Shown here piece after piece: positions 12,230 through 23,177 of a stretch of DNA of 64,000 nt; the stretch's first letter is position 1; every line of letters starts with the position of its first letter. This DNA is from Asterella californica (lineage: Eukaryota > Streptophyta > Marchantiopsida > Marchantiales > Aytoniaceae), in contig JAYKYS010000005.1 in assembly GCA_036924285.1 (NCBI GenBank), forward strand, positions 3,968,001 through 4,032,000, given 5' to 3'. The translations under genes were made by a program, and so were the position numbers. Under the pieces are notes generated by a model. It was given only the letters and a program-made list of their open reading frames with translations, ran no database searches and had not been told where the DNA came from.

Positions 12230-13362
12230 GGATGTGTAGATCCAAGTGTAGTTGCACCTATGGTAATCTTTACTATACCGCATGTGCCTTGAAATCTACG
12301 TCCTATCTCTGTATCTAGAGCTCATCTACCAAAGCTGATAGACTTGCTCTCAATGAGAGGATTAGGATGGGTATCTTGGAACCATCTATAGCTCACTACT
12401 CTAGTAGATGGTTTACTGTTCCAAATAACAGAGTGTTCATTCAAGATATGCAGCCAATTAACAAGGTGACTATCAGGAATATGGGTATAAGCCCTATTGT
12501 AGACGAGTTTGTAGAGGTTTTTGATAGTCATGCTATCTATTCAATAAGAGATTTATATTCAGGGTATGATCAATTTCAGTTATTCTCTGAGAGTATAGAC
12601 TTGACTACAATGAGGACACCTTTAGGGTTATTAAAGATGTGCACCTTGCCACAAGAATACTACTAGTTCTGTAGCACATATGATGAATGGTATAAACAAA
12701 GTTTTGAGAGATTTCATTCCTGAAAAAAGGTGCATGTGTGTTTTATCATATATAGATTCCACACTTTGCACATGTAGCAGATCCGTTGTACAAGTTGATG
12801 AGGAAAGAGTAAACATTTCAGTGGCAAGAGGAGCAAAGCAAGTCCATGAAGAAGTTGAAAGATCTTTTGTCTTCACAACCGACTCTACAGAAGGTAACAT
12901 ATGAGTTGGACAGATCTGTTATCTTTACTGTTGATACTAGTCTTATTGGCATTGGATGGGCTGTAGGACAAGATGATGAGGATGAAAATAGGTATGTGGT
13001 GCGTTTTGGAGCTAAGGTATTAAGTTCACGGCAGAGAGACTATCCTCAAGTCAAGAGAGAGCTATGGAGAGTAGTTACTACGACAAGGAATACTTGATAG
13101 GAGCACATTGTGAAGACAGATTGTTGTGAAGATAGATTGTTTATCTCTCTTGGGAATGATCACTAGTTGTACAACTCCAGATATAGCTATGTTGAGGTGG
13201 ATTGCATATATCAAGTCCTTGAATCCAGAGTTTAGACATATTGCAGAGAAAGACAATCTTGTGACAGATCTGTTATCAAGGGCTAGGTACTACAGTAAGA
13301 AGGAAATGGTAGATGACCAGGAGGATGTGAGAACAGAGTTCTATTATAATGTTCTTGCTTAA
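12230..13362 (+). pseudogene. RT and RNase H remnants of family A
   Basis: The RT N-terminal half is visible at 12,230-12,666 (GILEPS, SSRWFTVP, IYSIRDLYSGYDQFQ), with stops. After NKVLRDFIPE near 12,720 the sequence jumps directly to the region downstream of the catalytic FxDD box (PHFAHVADPLY-like words in another frame near 12,760-12,800). About 300 bp, compared with the 39.7-40.1 kb copy, are therefore missing, including both catalytic aspartates. RNase H follows at 12,890-13,090 (FTVDTSLIGIGWAVGQ) and 13,126-13,362 (DLLSRA). No active polymerase can be made. Confidence 0.7.
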
Positions 13363-13559
13363 AGGATAGAAGCTGTTTTGGAGCTCCATTGGAGTTATTT
13401 GAAGAAACTATGTATGATGACGAGTGGTTGGATCTTGGACGCTATTTGAGTTCATTGGAAAGGCAAGAAGACTGGTCTGATGCAGATTTCAAGAGAATCC
13501 GTAGAATACTTTTTACATGGAAGACATCTATGGAAGCGCCCTAAGCTACAAGGAGGTAA

Positions 13560-14096
13560 ACCACAACGGGTGGTACGTGACTTGGAATTGCAGCAGCAGC
13601 TGATCAAGGAGTTCCATGGGCTGTTCATAGAGGAGTTTGGACTATATTTGCCAAGATGAAGAAGGCATATTCGTGGAAGGGTATGTATAAAGATGTAGTA
13701 CAGTTTGTTTCATCTTGTATACCTTGCCAAATGTATTCCAGTATACGCCATCGTGATGGATTGCATCCTACTTATCCTTTAGCTATTCATTACAAATGGG
13801 TAGTTGATCTGGTAACTATGTCATTTGGGCTTGGACAAATGAGATATCTAGTCTTGGCTAGAGAAGATCTATCTAATCAAGTTGAAGGCCGTGCCCTAAA
13901 GACGAAGACCACTGCTAGTGTCTGTCACTTTCTACTTGAAGATGTTATTTGTAGATATGGGTGTGTGAGAAAGATCATTGCAAATGAGCTGTATTCACAA
14001 GAAGCAGTTGAGTTCTTCAAGCGATTGAGAATCACATTGCCGTTAACCACTACTTACAAGACATCAAAGTGTGGTTATTGGAGCCAACAGTGTTAG
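13560..14096 (+). pseudogene. Integrase remnant of family A
   Basis: A 146-codon frame from 13,656 includes the end of the zinc-binding domain (SCIPCQ, C-x2-C) and the start of the catalytic core (WVVDLVTM, first Asp). The upstream H-x3-H half lies in another frame near 13,605-13,640. The second catalytic position reads IIANEL, with alanine where I would expect aspartate. The frame ends before a recognisable catalytic glutamate. It would join cDNA to host DNA in an intact element; this copy cannot. Confidence 0.65.
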
Positions 14097-15460
14097 AAGA
14101 GAAGGCCTCGTCGATATCTGGAAGACCGTTTGGTTCTTTCGCTACGATTTGTTATTTTAGACCGGCTAGAGTTCCAATTGGTTATGTGTAGATTTTTAGA
14201 TCCGTTGTGTTCCAATTGGTTGCTTGTGGTAGCTAACTTTTGTTAAAGACTTGTACATGGATGTGTTTTGGATCATGGTCCGGATTCTATGATACTATTG
14301 CAAAGCTTCTTGTTAGCAAAGAGATGTTTCTCTTATTTTGAGCTATGTTTTAGTAGTTTTGGTCTTAGACTTGGATTTGGAGAATTTTTTCAAGAGGTTG
14401 GGTGCAGATTACGGACCACTCATGGTGTTTGTCAATTTTATATTCATTAAGAAAAAAATAGAAGTGTATATAAAGTGAGGGTTGATATATCTTGTGGAGT
14501 TTGTTCTCGTGGTTGTTTCTCTCCCTCTGTCTTTGTTTAACACATGATATATCTCTAGCCATGACTTCATGTTTTTTTAGACAACATCCACGCAAAAATA
14601 TGATAAGATAGTAAAATGATTTCTATGTGTAAGAACTTCAGGTAGTGAAAATGTGATATTTGTGTTGTGGAAAGCACACGTCCAATCTTCTTCTCTGCAT
14701 AAACGCCACATACAATCTCTTGAATCTCAATAAGAGAGCCTTGACGTAACGTCAGACTCTCCTGCTCATTCCATGTCTACTTGTGTTGAAGATTGCAATG
14801 ACTCGTATAATTTTCTCGCTTATTTCAGTTTCATATCGGTTATGCACATTGACTTTCATAATCTCGATCGCACTAATAATATTGACCTTCATTTAGTATA
14901 TGTTGCAAGATAGTCTTAGTAAGACTAAAACACAATTACATTGTTCTCTGGAGCGAGAAAGAAATAGACTTAGTAACACTAAATTTGTTATTCCGTGTAG
15001 AAGGAGACATCAGCTAGCAGCGAGAATACAACCTCAAAGGAATACGATCAGAAACTAACCTAACTAAACCACTAACAGAAACTAACCCACTAAGGTTCCA
15101 TGTTCACCTTGTTGTTTTTACTTCTTGTTTTTCTGGAGAGGTGGTGTGTACTACACTGAGAGATTATTCTTTTATCTGTTAGAGAATGTATCTTTAGAGC
15201 TTTGACACTCCTAGACTTAACGCGTATTCATAGATGGATAGGTGTATAGATCACCCAATACATTTTTGCTATGAGTTAACACAGTTATATTTCATCTTGA
15301 AAATCAAAAAAGAAAGAAGGAACTTTTTGTCTTGTAATGAATTTTGCCGTATTACCATATAGTTCAAAAAATAAAAAGACGAACAGGAGAAGTAACAGTC
15401 AGAAGAAGAGAATAGCTATGAAACCTAGAAAAGAGAAAAGAAAGAATTTAGATCTGAATA

Positions 15461-15510
15461 AATCGCTAAAGAATAGCCTCGCAATTCCATTACAAGCTTA
15501 GCTCCTTGTT
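15461..15510. repeat. Dispersed family copy 3 (partial)
   Basis: This block (AATCGCTAAAGAATAGCC..., then CAATTCCATTACAAG and AGCTCCTTG) matches 1873-1922 in the same orientation, and 960-1012 in reverse. It shows that the short repeat at the left end of the window is dispersed rather than local. Confidence 0.5.
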
Positions 15511-16129
15511 AAACATGATATATCTAGTTTGATCGATGAGACTAGGAATTGCATCAAGAAACTGAAATAAACACATGAAAGAAACACATGTAGACGTTCC
15601 CACTCCAACTGCGTGATAAAGTCTTCGTTTGTGAATGAATGAATATTTTCCTATTCTAATTTAGTTTAATTTATTTGATTATGACCAAAACCTCGTTACG
15701 AAAAAGAGTTGGATAATAAATTAAACCTATTTATATTCATCTTTTTTACAGAAGGGGATCTTCTCTAAAGAGATGAATACACAAGAAAAATAATGAAAAA
15801 GTCCTGTAAACCGATGGATCGACTATATCTATGAGTACTCTTCTTCTTACCAATAGCGTTTTAGTAGATCGTTTCAGGAACACAAACCCTCAGGGTTGAT
15901 TTATTGTAAAAGTTATATAGACAAAAACTAACTGTACCAACCAAATTACTACTACAAAACCTTCCATTTCTGACAGTGTGACGTGACGTGGCATTTTATA
16001 ACTGTGGAAAGAATGCCAATAGAATATATTTACGTAGTGGAAAACCAGCCAACGTTTACCTCACCATACGATCTCTATTTTACTTACCTTCTTCACACTT
16101 CTCTTCCTTCTCCTACCAAAGATGCAACC

Positions 16130-16505
16130 GTGTCCTCTTCTCTCTCTTGCCTGATTCATATAGCTCGAATCGCTTCCAGCGAGCCATTACATGAAAACAT
16201 CCGTCAAGGCAAGAAAATAATCCTACTTCGAGTTGTATAGACCTCTCGCAACCATTTCCTATTCTCCTTCTTGCGTCATTCACATCGCTCGAATCGTTCC
16301 CGACGAGTCGTTACATGACAACATCCGTGAAAGCAAGAAGATAGTCGTACATCGTGATGTATAGACTTCTTGCTCTCTCTCAGTGTCTGTTTTACTGAAC
16401 CTCTGTTCCTCGCCGGTACCTACGGTAATGGTATCTCTCTCTGTGAGCTTTGCCGAACCTCCTTTTCTTGCCGGTACCCACCGTAATGGTCGCTTCGATT
16501 TAGCG
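16130..16505. repeat. Two adjacent diverged tandem duplications
   Basis: Bases 16,145-16,250 and 16,275-16,370 are diverged copies of one another, sharing GCTCGAATCG, TTACATGA, ACATCCGT and GTATAGAC. Immediately after, a unit of about 60 bp is repeated twice between 16,385 and 16,505 (CTCGCCGGTACCTACGGTAATGG and CTTGCCGGTACCCACCGTAATGG). No protein-coding explanation is evident. Confidence 0.6.
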
Positions 16506-16565
16506 AGCCTCATTTCTCCTAGGGGCTGGTGCTGACGTTGGCGACAGCATGTTACGGTGCTAGAT

Positions 16566-16598
16566 TAGAGCACTCGTATCTGGAAGACGAGTGCTCTA
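16566..16598. repeat. 12-bp perfect hairpin
   Basis: TAGAGCACTCGT at 16,566-16,577 pairs exactly with ACGAGTGCTCTA at 16,587-16,598, leaving a 9-base loop. A third half-copy (GAGTGCTCTA) follows just after 16,605. It lies about 0.75 kb downstream of the RIT1 stop, too far to call it a 3' processing signal. Confidence 0.6.
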
Positions 16599-17339
16599 GC
16601 CCAGAGATGAGTGCTCTAAGTTTCTCTGCCGGCCAAATTTGATATGGTTCTATAAGTTATCCACATGGTGGGTCGGATCGCTGTACAGGATGAGTCTGAG
16701 GTGCAGTCTCAAGTGCCGTTTATCCATATGAGCCTCGTTGTAAGGCCAACCCTAGGCGAAAAAACTCTTCCAAAGCAACATCGTTCTCGCGTGGGACGTA
16801 TGAAACTGGAAGATCAAGCGCTTCACGTAAACTGTAAATATCTCCCAGCGTCCCCTCAAGGGTTTTGAGTTGGTTATAGTGAGCTCTGGTAAATCAGAGA
16901 ATCTCTTAGTCGACGGCTCTTTGACTATTCCTGTTACCGATATCGTAAATAGACCTCAATCAAGCCTACAAACCACAGTTGGTAAAATATGTACCATTCG
17001 CCACTTCTTAATCAGTAACGACAGTTCAGCTTGATGATGTGACCTTGGAAGCAGTGAATCTCTTCCAGAAAGATCTTTTTTAAGGCAGCAGTTGGACGGT
17101 TCATTTCAAGCACTCTATATACAGCGCTATTTCACATACTCGCTGAAGTCAAATGTAAACGCGGTAGATTGTTCATGACCGTACATTAAATTACTACCTG
17201 AATGAACGATACCAGATTAAAAAGGGCAGTTCCAAGGCAGTTCCACATGAATGAGGAAATGCTACGAGGCCGCCATGAAATATGGTTTGATTAGTGGCAA
17301 CTAACATGACTACGCGTAACTATTCAGTGTCGAACTTAC

Positions 17340-20300
17340 TCAACTCTCTACGTTCGGACTGAAATAGTTGAATACTTGTCTGAGACTTCCTCTACAAGGT
17401 CGGGCATCAGAGTTGAAAGAAGAAAGATATATCAACTGTTGCCTTACGTCGGACTTCGTGACACTGGACTCATTGAATGAAGAACCAGAATCACCTCCTG
17501 CGTGTCAAGAATAAGCTATCAAACATTTGACAGGGAAAAAGGAAAGTGATGTAAACATCTGTGGAGAACTTTCCACCCAAAGAGCTATAGCCAGCTCAGA
17601 AGTTACCCCCTAATAAATAGCAGATACTTCCTAATAAAGAGCAAGCAGGTTGAACCGGAAGCAAGAAGTGTCTGACCTTGAGCCATACGGCAGGAAAGAA
17701 GAACAGCCAGACACACACATACGCTGATATCTTCACCTGAAAGCACAGAGACCTCCTCATTAGTTCCAGAAGGTGGCCGACTTCAGGGCAGATGAACTTC
17801 CAAGACACCGAGTGGAGAAGAATGATACCATTTGAACAATATATCAGAATAGTCTGTTGACTACTCAGCTTTTGCCTCGCAAACGACACTGCCTCCGCTA
17901 GATGGTTCTGCAACGAGTATCGGTTAAACTTTGGACCCTGCAATTATGTCAGTCGCCAAGCACAAAAGGAATGAGCAAAAGCACTTGCAGACCCAACTCC
18001 TGTATCACCCCCAGGGGACTTCCAGCTCACTGTTATTCACTCACATCAATATATATAACGGTCTAGGTAGCAGCACAATGCAAGAACTACCCCCAAACAC
18101 TTCAGGTAACCCGAAAATACTGAGCCCAGAGAAGAACCTAGCAAGTAGCATAGAGGGACGTGAATGTGCGCTAACTCTGGGCATTTAAGTCGGCGAATGT
18201 TTCTAAACGGGTATGTGTAGCACAAAGCACATTTCCAGAGATTTGGTCCCGCTGGTGCGTAAGCGAGCATACATGACATATATAGTGTACAATGCCGACA
18301 GATTTATGCGTATGATCTTTCCAATGCATAAGATAAACTGGGGTCTAGAAGTTCACAAGGGTTAAAACAGCACAAGTATGACACACCGAGATAAAGATAT
18401 ATGACTCGTTCAGGAGAATGGCAGTTCAGCAGGAACAAGAACCACGCTCATAAACAGAGGTAACACTCACCCAATGAAGTACATACAAAGTCCCAAAAGG
18501 ATAAGAATATATAGCGCTTTTGCCGATAGTCTTACTTTCCCGGATGCAGTTTACACTGTATTGCCTCACAACAACAACCATAAGATCCAGGCACCGTACC
18601 ACAATTGGCAGGTACAGGTATGTTCCCTTCTGAGAACTAGGCGTTGGGTTCGAAGAAGCACCACAGTTGATTACGCAGTCAACGACTTCATAAATATCAT
18701 CCCTGCTCCCTGGCCAGATCCACATTGACTTAGTGAGAATCTACCACCAAACTGCTCTGTACCAACCAGCAGGCACAAACAAGGTCATGTCGTTTGTGAT
18801 TTTAGGAAGAGAATAACCAACGAAATCTTGCGTTAGATATATGCGAGTAACAACCTTTTTACATAATAAAGAAGCTGTAAACTTAAGAGCAAACGCTCTT
18901 TACTATGCCACCCTAAGTGCCATTATGGTCGCTATATGCAACGGAGCTTGACACTCCCCTGAGGCCACCGGGAAGGAATACGATCACAAACGGTTATTCA
19001 CAGATAAACAAGCTCTTAGTTAGAAAACTCATAGATAAACAAACTCTCGGACCACTTCATTCCTCACAAATTTCCTCCAGTCCATTCTGCCCGCAGCGAA
19101 TATTCAGAAGCAATGAATAACGACTCTGAAACAGAAGAGAGACGAAGGAAACAAATGACGCGCATCAAGTTTTGGATCCTACGCCGCTTGGAGCTGTTGA
19201 TGGACGTGAACGACACTGGACTCGGCTTCTCATCACAAAACGTTCCAATATAGCAGTAGCAGCGTGACAACCATTGACATCATGACATGGCCCCAGTATG
19301 ACTACTATCAACGCCCTACGCACTATATTCTAAGGTAAATAGCTGTCATCCGATGACACTGTCAGCCTTTCTGGAATTAACCAGACGAGCCCAAGTCCTG
19401 TTGTTGCCTGGTGTGAATCTGGAAAGATCACCAACAATGCTGTTTTAGGAGAAAAAGGTCTTTATCTTCAAACATGGATAGAAGAGGACATACACCTAAA
19501 TATAACATATCTTCTCTTCCCTAATGCTAACAGATTGCCGCGCACTGGAGTTGGATGTATGAACGACAACTGTAGTATTCCCGCTTTTGCTTCTCAGAGT
19601 CTCCTTTGTTTTCCAAGGACTGTGTTTGTGGTTGGAAGATGGACGGGTTCAACCGAGGAAGATTCAGCGGAAGATTCGTGATTCCATATTAAGCGATATT
19701 TAGGTCAATCTCGTTTTTAGGTTCCAGTCATGATGTTTCTGATGGGCTGTTGCTTTATGGGAACTCTCGAAACTCTGAGGAGATCCCCTACTCTTAACCT
19801 GGAAGACAGACCCACAGTAGACTCAGAGGTAAAACGTACGAACGACTGGTTGCTCCGAAGAAGGCCCCGATAGTGCTTGGTGGCGGAAGCGTCTTTAAGG
19901 TTCTATGAGAAGTGCCATACCCCGCCCGGCCGTAATAATCGCACACATAGAAGAGATAAAAGCTTACCCTCTGTGCTGCTGCCATCAAGCTTTCAGAGGA
20001 GGAAAGTAGATAATCATCTGCTCCGGATCACTTAGGTCCAACTGAGTAGGTCTAAATACTTAGAAAAATCAGTAAGGAACTCACCACAGTGCTCGTTGCC
20101 GACTGCAAGTCTAGTGTCACCAATCCAATGAAATCCTGATAAGTTACTCGGCACTTTCCCAACAACAGAAGATTCTAGGGCTGATCCTCCTTCTGGTTTA
20201 ACAGCACTTTGGTCATGTTGACTCTGTTGGACACTTGCTGACTCAACGTTCATCGTACTCTTGGTTCCTTCTGCTGCTCTTGCGTTGACACGAACTTGAG

Positions 20301-21840
20301 GAGCAAGATTCCCTCGGTGTGCCCTGTACACGCGATCTCGTTCCACAATTTCAGCAACTCTTGCATTGCAAGGAGTCGGACCACCTCCCAGAAACTCAAG
20401 ATGATGTTTCCAGAAAAGAGCTGGAGTAAGACCTCTTGCCCAGCTTTCTTCATCATCAGCAGCACCTGGTATGTAGCTCCAACTGAAGTCTGCATCTGTA
20501 TACCTTTGAGTGAAGATCGATGGCCTAGATGAAGACACCAGAATGATGGGTGTAAAAGGCCAGTCATCAAGTTCTGGAAGTTCATTTAACCAGATGACTG
20601 AATTTTGAGAAATCCACAAGGGACGTAATGGCTTCTTCAACTTCTTGCTTAGAGGTTCCAGATCAACAAACACAGACTTCAAGGACTGTACCCAACCTTC
20701 TAAGAGTCTTTCTATGTTGCCCTTCTCCACGTGAGAAATCCAAACAGGTAAACGGAGAGAACAATCCCAATCTTCTTCTCCCACCATCAAGTTCCCTGTT
20801 TCACCTCCTGGAGAATCCTCTCTGATGTTACAATTTCCGACATTCTGCACACTTGAGGACTGCAGCATCTCCTGCGCGTGAAGAGTGCGATAGTCAGCAA
20901 GAGCTCGATTCATTATACAAGCCCATATTGGTATAGTCTTCGACATAGCATCAGGGAAACGCTTGCCTTTCCTTGTGGCATCAACAATAAAGCAACCCCC
21001 TCTTTCAGCTGCACTCATACACAGCATCATAGCATCTTAGTTCATTGTTAAAATAAAAGAAACTTAATGGCTTCCAAACCTAACAGGTATTAGACATCTA
21101 CAGTCTGATGAATGTTACCTGAACAAGGACTAGTAACCACCAACTTTAAGAAGTACTAGGAGGAATGAAGCGCGAACTGAGTGATACATGCTGCAATTCA
21201 GACTCGAAATATACGTCGAACGGCATAAGTCAATGCTGGTGCTAAAAGGCTGACGTATATGATACTACTAAGTTCAACATTTCTGGTATTGGCTGGTGGG
21301 CTGCTGTGTTTCACGGTACTATGCACTGACAATTGCAATCGTCTCTGAGTGCTAGACGCTGTTCGTTATTCAGAACATCAAACTTCAAACTATAATTTCC
21401 GTATATTTTCCCTGTACTTCGGCCTCGGATGAAGCAACAAGAACACCGAGAACTTCTTACTGGTTTCCGTGCGCTACCATTCCATGCATTTACTATCTTG
21501 TACTCCGTAGGCTGCAGAAACGGGCGCAGGATAAAGGGAACGAACCTGCAAGCTGTGCCACGTGAAGATTCAGTCGTCCAGTGTTGAATGACCAATTCCC
21601 ATTATGGCCGTCCGTGGATTTGAAGTAGCAGGTTCCGTCAAATTCAGATGCGTACCACAATCCACATCGCAGGTTGGCTAGCAGTGGCAGCTCGCGCCAC
21701 AAATTGCGAATCTCCGACACAAACAGAGAATCGTCATGAATCGAGCGCAGTGCATTATACAGACTCTGCTCTGTCTTCTTGATCCTTCGAGTTACTTTGT
21801 AAATATTCTCAATCAACGGTGGATTTGTGTCTTCAGTCAT
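17340..21840 (-). CDS. RIT1: tRNA A64-2'-O-ribosylphosphate transferase (RIT1)
   Basis: RIT1 adds a 2'-O-ribosyl phosphate to A64 of initiator tRNA-Met, keeping it out of elongation; it acts in the cytosol. Exons (minus strand): 21840-21546, 21008-20085, 18709-18600, 17937-17829, 17736-17677, 17497-17340. All introns are GT-AG and phases agree, giving 551 codons plus stop, near the size of other plant RIT1 proteins. The N-terminal domain shows NLRCGLWY and FKSTDGH (residues 56-79), then GGCFIVDATRKGKRFPD across exons 1-2, and LKKPLRPLWIS and WLNELPE in exon 2. The C-terminal phosphatase-like domain runs from VDCVINCG through CSNGEDISVCVCLA (about residue 477) to ARPCRGSLRQVFNYF. The active-site-like loop lacks the CX5R arginine, as I recall for this family. 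The ATG at 21840 was preferred to an upstream GTG. Intron 2 is long (1,375 bp). Confidence 0.93.
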
Positions 21841-23177
21841 GTTGCCTTTCAAAGCATCACTGATAGCCACAAAGCTAGTTCCTCTCCGTCTCTAAATGAG
21901 CGGAAAGAAGTCCTGCGAGGTACGTGCTTCGCTCGTAGCTGGAGCTTCAATCGTTCATCGTCTTCTCGTCACTTCTGCACCGAAAACTTTACTCGTGATT
22001 CGATTCCAACTTTCCCTCTTACCCCGTCACGCCACTATCACCGGCATGCTACAGAGCAGTTGTTCCGCAGGCTCTGTTTCGAGCAAGAGTGAACATACTA
22101 GGTATCATGCAGACTTGTGGGGACCCTGCAGCCATTGGAGAATCCGTATTGAGGTGTATAGACTTGTATCAAAGTGTCTGTATTTAAAAAATTTAATTGT
22201 ACTGAACTGTTTATTATGAAAATCACACAGTTTCTGAAAATCTTAACCTGAACATGGACAAAATTTTAAATTTTGTTTAACTGTGTATCATTCACACTAT
22301 TCTCAAGATTCTTGAACTGAACTTTCAATAAATTTCTGGACATTGTTGTTAAACATAACAGTCTTGATATGATGCCATAATACTCAACTTACCACCGAGA
22401 ATCCAGTTGCATCTTTGTTGTGACGAAAAACCTTGATCCTTGAATTGCATTCCATTCTATTCTTTTACACCAACTATTAGTTCAAACCCTGAACCCCACT
22501 AAGATTAGATTATTAAATCAAATTCTTTAAAGAACATCTACCGTAAAGATCGAAACATTTAGAAACCAAACCATTTACCAAAACTATGAACCGAAACGCC
22601 AAACACAATCCAAAACCGTGCATTTCGATTCGGACTCCTACCTGCAGTAGAAGATTCCTTCCTTGCCAACCGGTGACTTTATGACGTAACAAATTGACAG
22701 AACATCAGATTTCGAGTTTGCACTTGATGATCTTGGGTGGATCATCACCACCTCATTCTGCTCCTAACAACAATCTCCCAAAGTAACCAGCTGAGAAACT
22801 GATACACCAAGTTCACCACTGCACAAGGGAGTTTGGGACCGTTCCATTATCGTTATAGGGCTTGCAATCAGTGTACGGCAGGTAAATGAACTTTGTATCG
22901 CAACACAACGATACTTCAGATCAGAGTTGTGCTAAAAAGAGAGCACAACGCTGGATCGATATCACTTGATTATTTTGATGTGCTTGGTCTCTTTCTCTGG
23001 CGTACTTCGTTACGTCGGAGGTGGTGGCGTACAAGCAGTGTGCTGAAAGAGTCTATCATACTGACGCGAAGACTGGGCAAGGCATTGCCTCTCTGAAATT
23101 AAGACATTCATAAAAGAATTACGATAATTTCAACAAGGAAAATTTTATGTTCTAACGAAAACCGTTCACCTGCCAAA
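21841..23177. other. Spacer between RIT1 and LpxK
   Basis: It should hold the RIT1 promoter and 5' UTR (right of 21,840) and the LpxK 3' UTR (left of 23,178). A plus-strand frame at 21,896-22,219 starts at an ATG but has no recognisable domain, and I do not call it a gene. The middle, 22,180-22,600, is AT-rich. No clear TATA box or repeat was fixed. Confidence 0.5.

Larger units (their letters stand above)
9412..14100 (+). mobile_element. Family A gypsy-like retroelement, long but inactivated copy
   Basis: In order on the plus strand: gag pieces (9,412-10,190), an open region with a protease-like domain (10,435-11,628), RT (12,230-12,735), RNase H (12,890-13,360) and integrase (13,560-14,096). 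This gag-pro-RT-RH-IN order is that of Ty3/gypsy elements. Many stops and frame changes break it. The RT is deleted between its middle motif and the connection domain, so the catalytic aspartates are absent. No flanking LTRs matching the 35-41 kb copy were found, and the integrase is cut off before its glutamate. It is therefore a 5' and 3' truncated relic. Confidence 0.8.
14101..17339. other. Spacer downstream of RIT1 with local repeats
   Basis: No gene is recognised in about 3.2 kb. It contains a third copy of the 868-1174 repeat family near 15,461-15,510, two neighbouring tandem duplications (16,130-16,370 and 16,385-16,505) and a hairpin at 16,566-16,598. The short frames at 15,983-16,240 and 16,280-16,513 fall over the duplicated blocks and show no known domain. 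The 3' end of this spacer borders the RIT1 stop codon and must hold its 3' UTR. Confidence 0.55.

Noticed and set aside
16280..16513. 77-codon minus-strand ORF
   Set aside because: It lies exactly over the tandem duplications and has no known domain.
17603..17676. RIT1 ending at the TAA at 17,603-17,605
   Set aside because: Reading past the donor at 17,676 loses the conserved ARPCRGSLRQVFNYF end, which a GT-AG splice to 17,497 restores in frame.
20250..20585. 111-codon minus-strand ORF in another frame
   Set aside because: Shadow of RIT1 exon 2.
21841..21870. Longer RIT1 N-terminus from GTG at 21,870
   Set aside because: GTG is not a normal plant start, and the ATG at 21,840 gives a length and start that fit the family.
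21896..22219. 107-codon plus-strand ORF next to the RIT1 start
   Set aside because: No recognised domain. It lies in the RIT1 upstream region and overlaps another frame of similar length. It could be real but cannot be supported.
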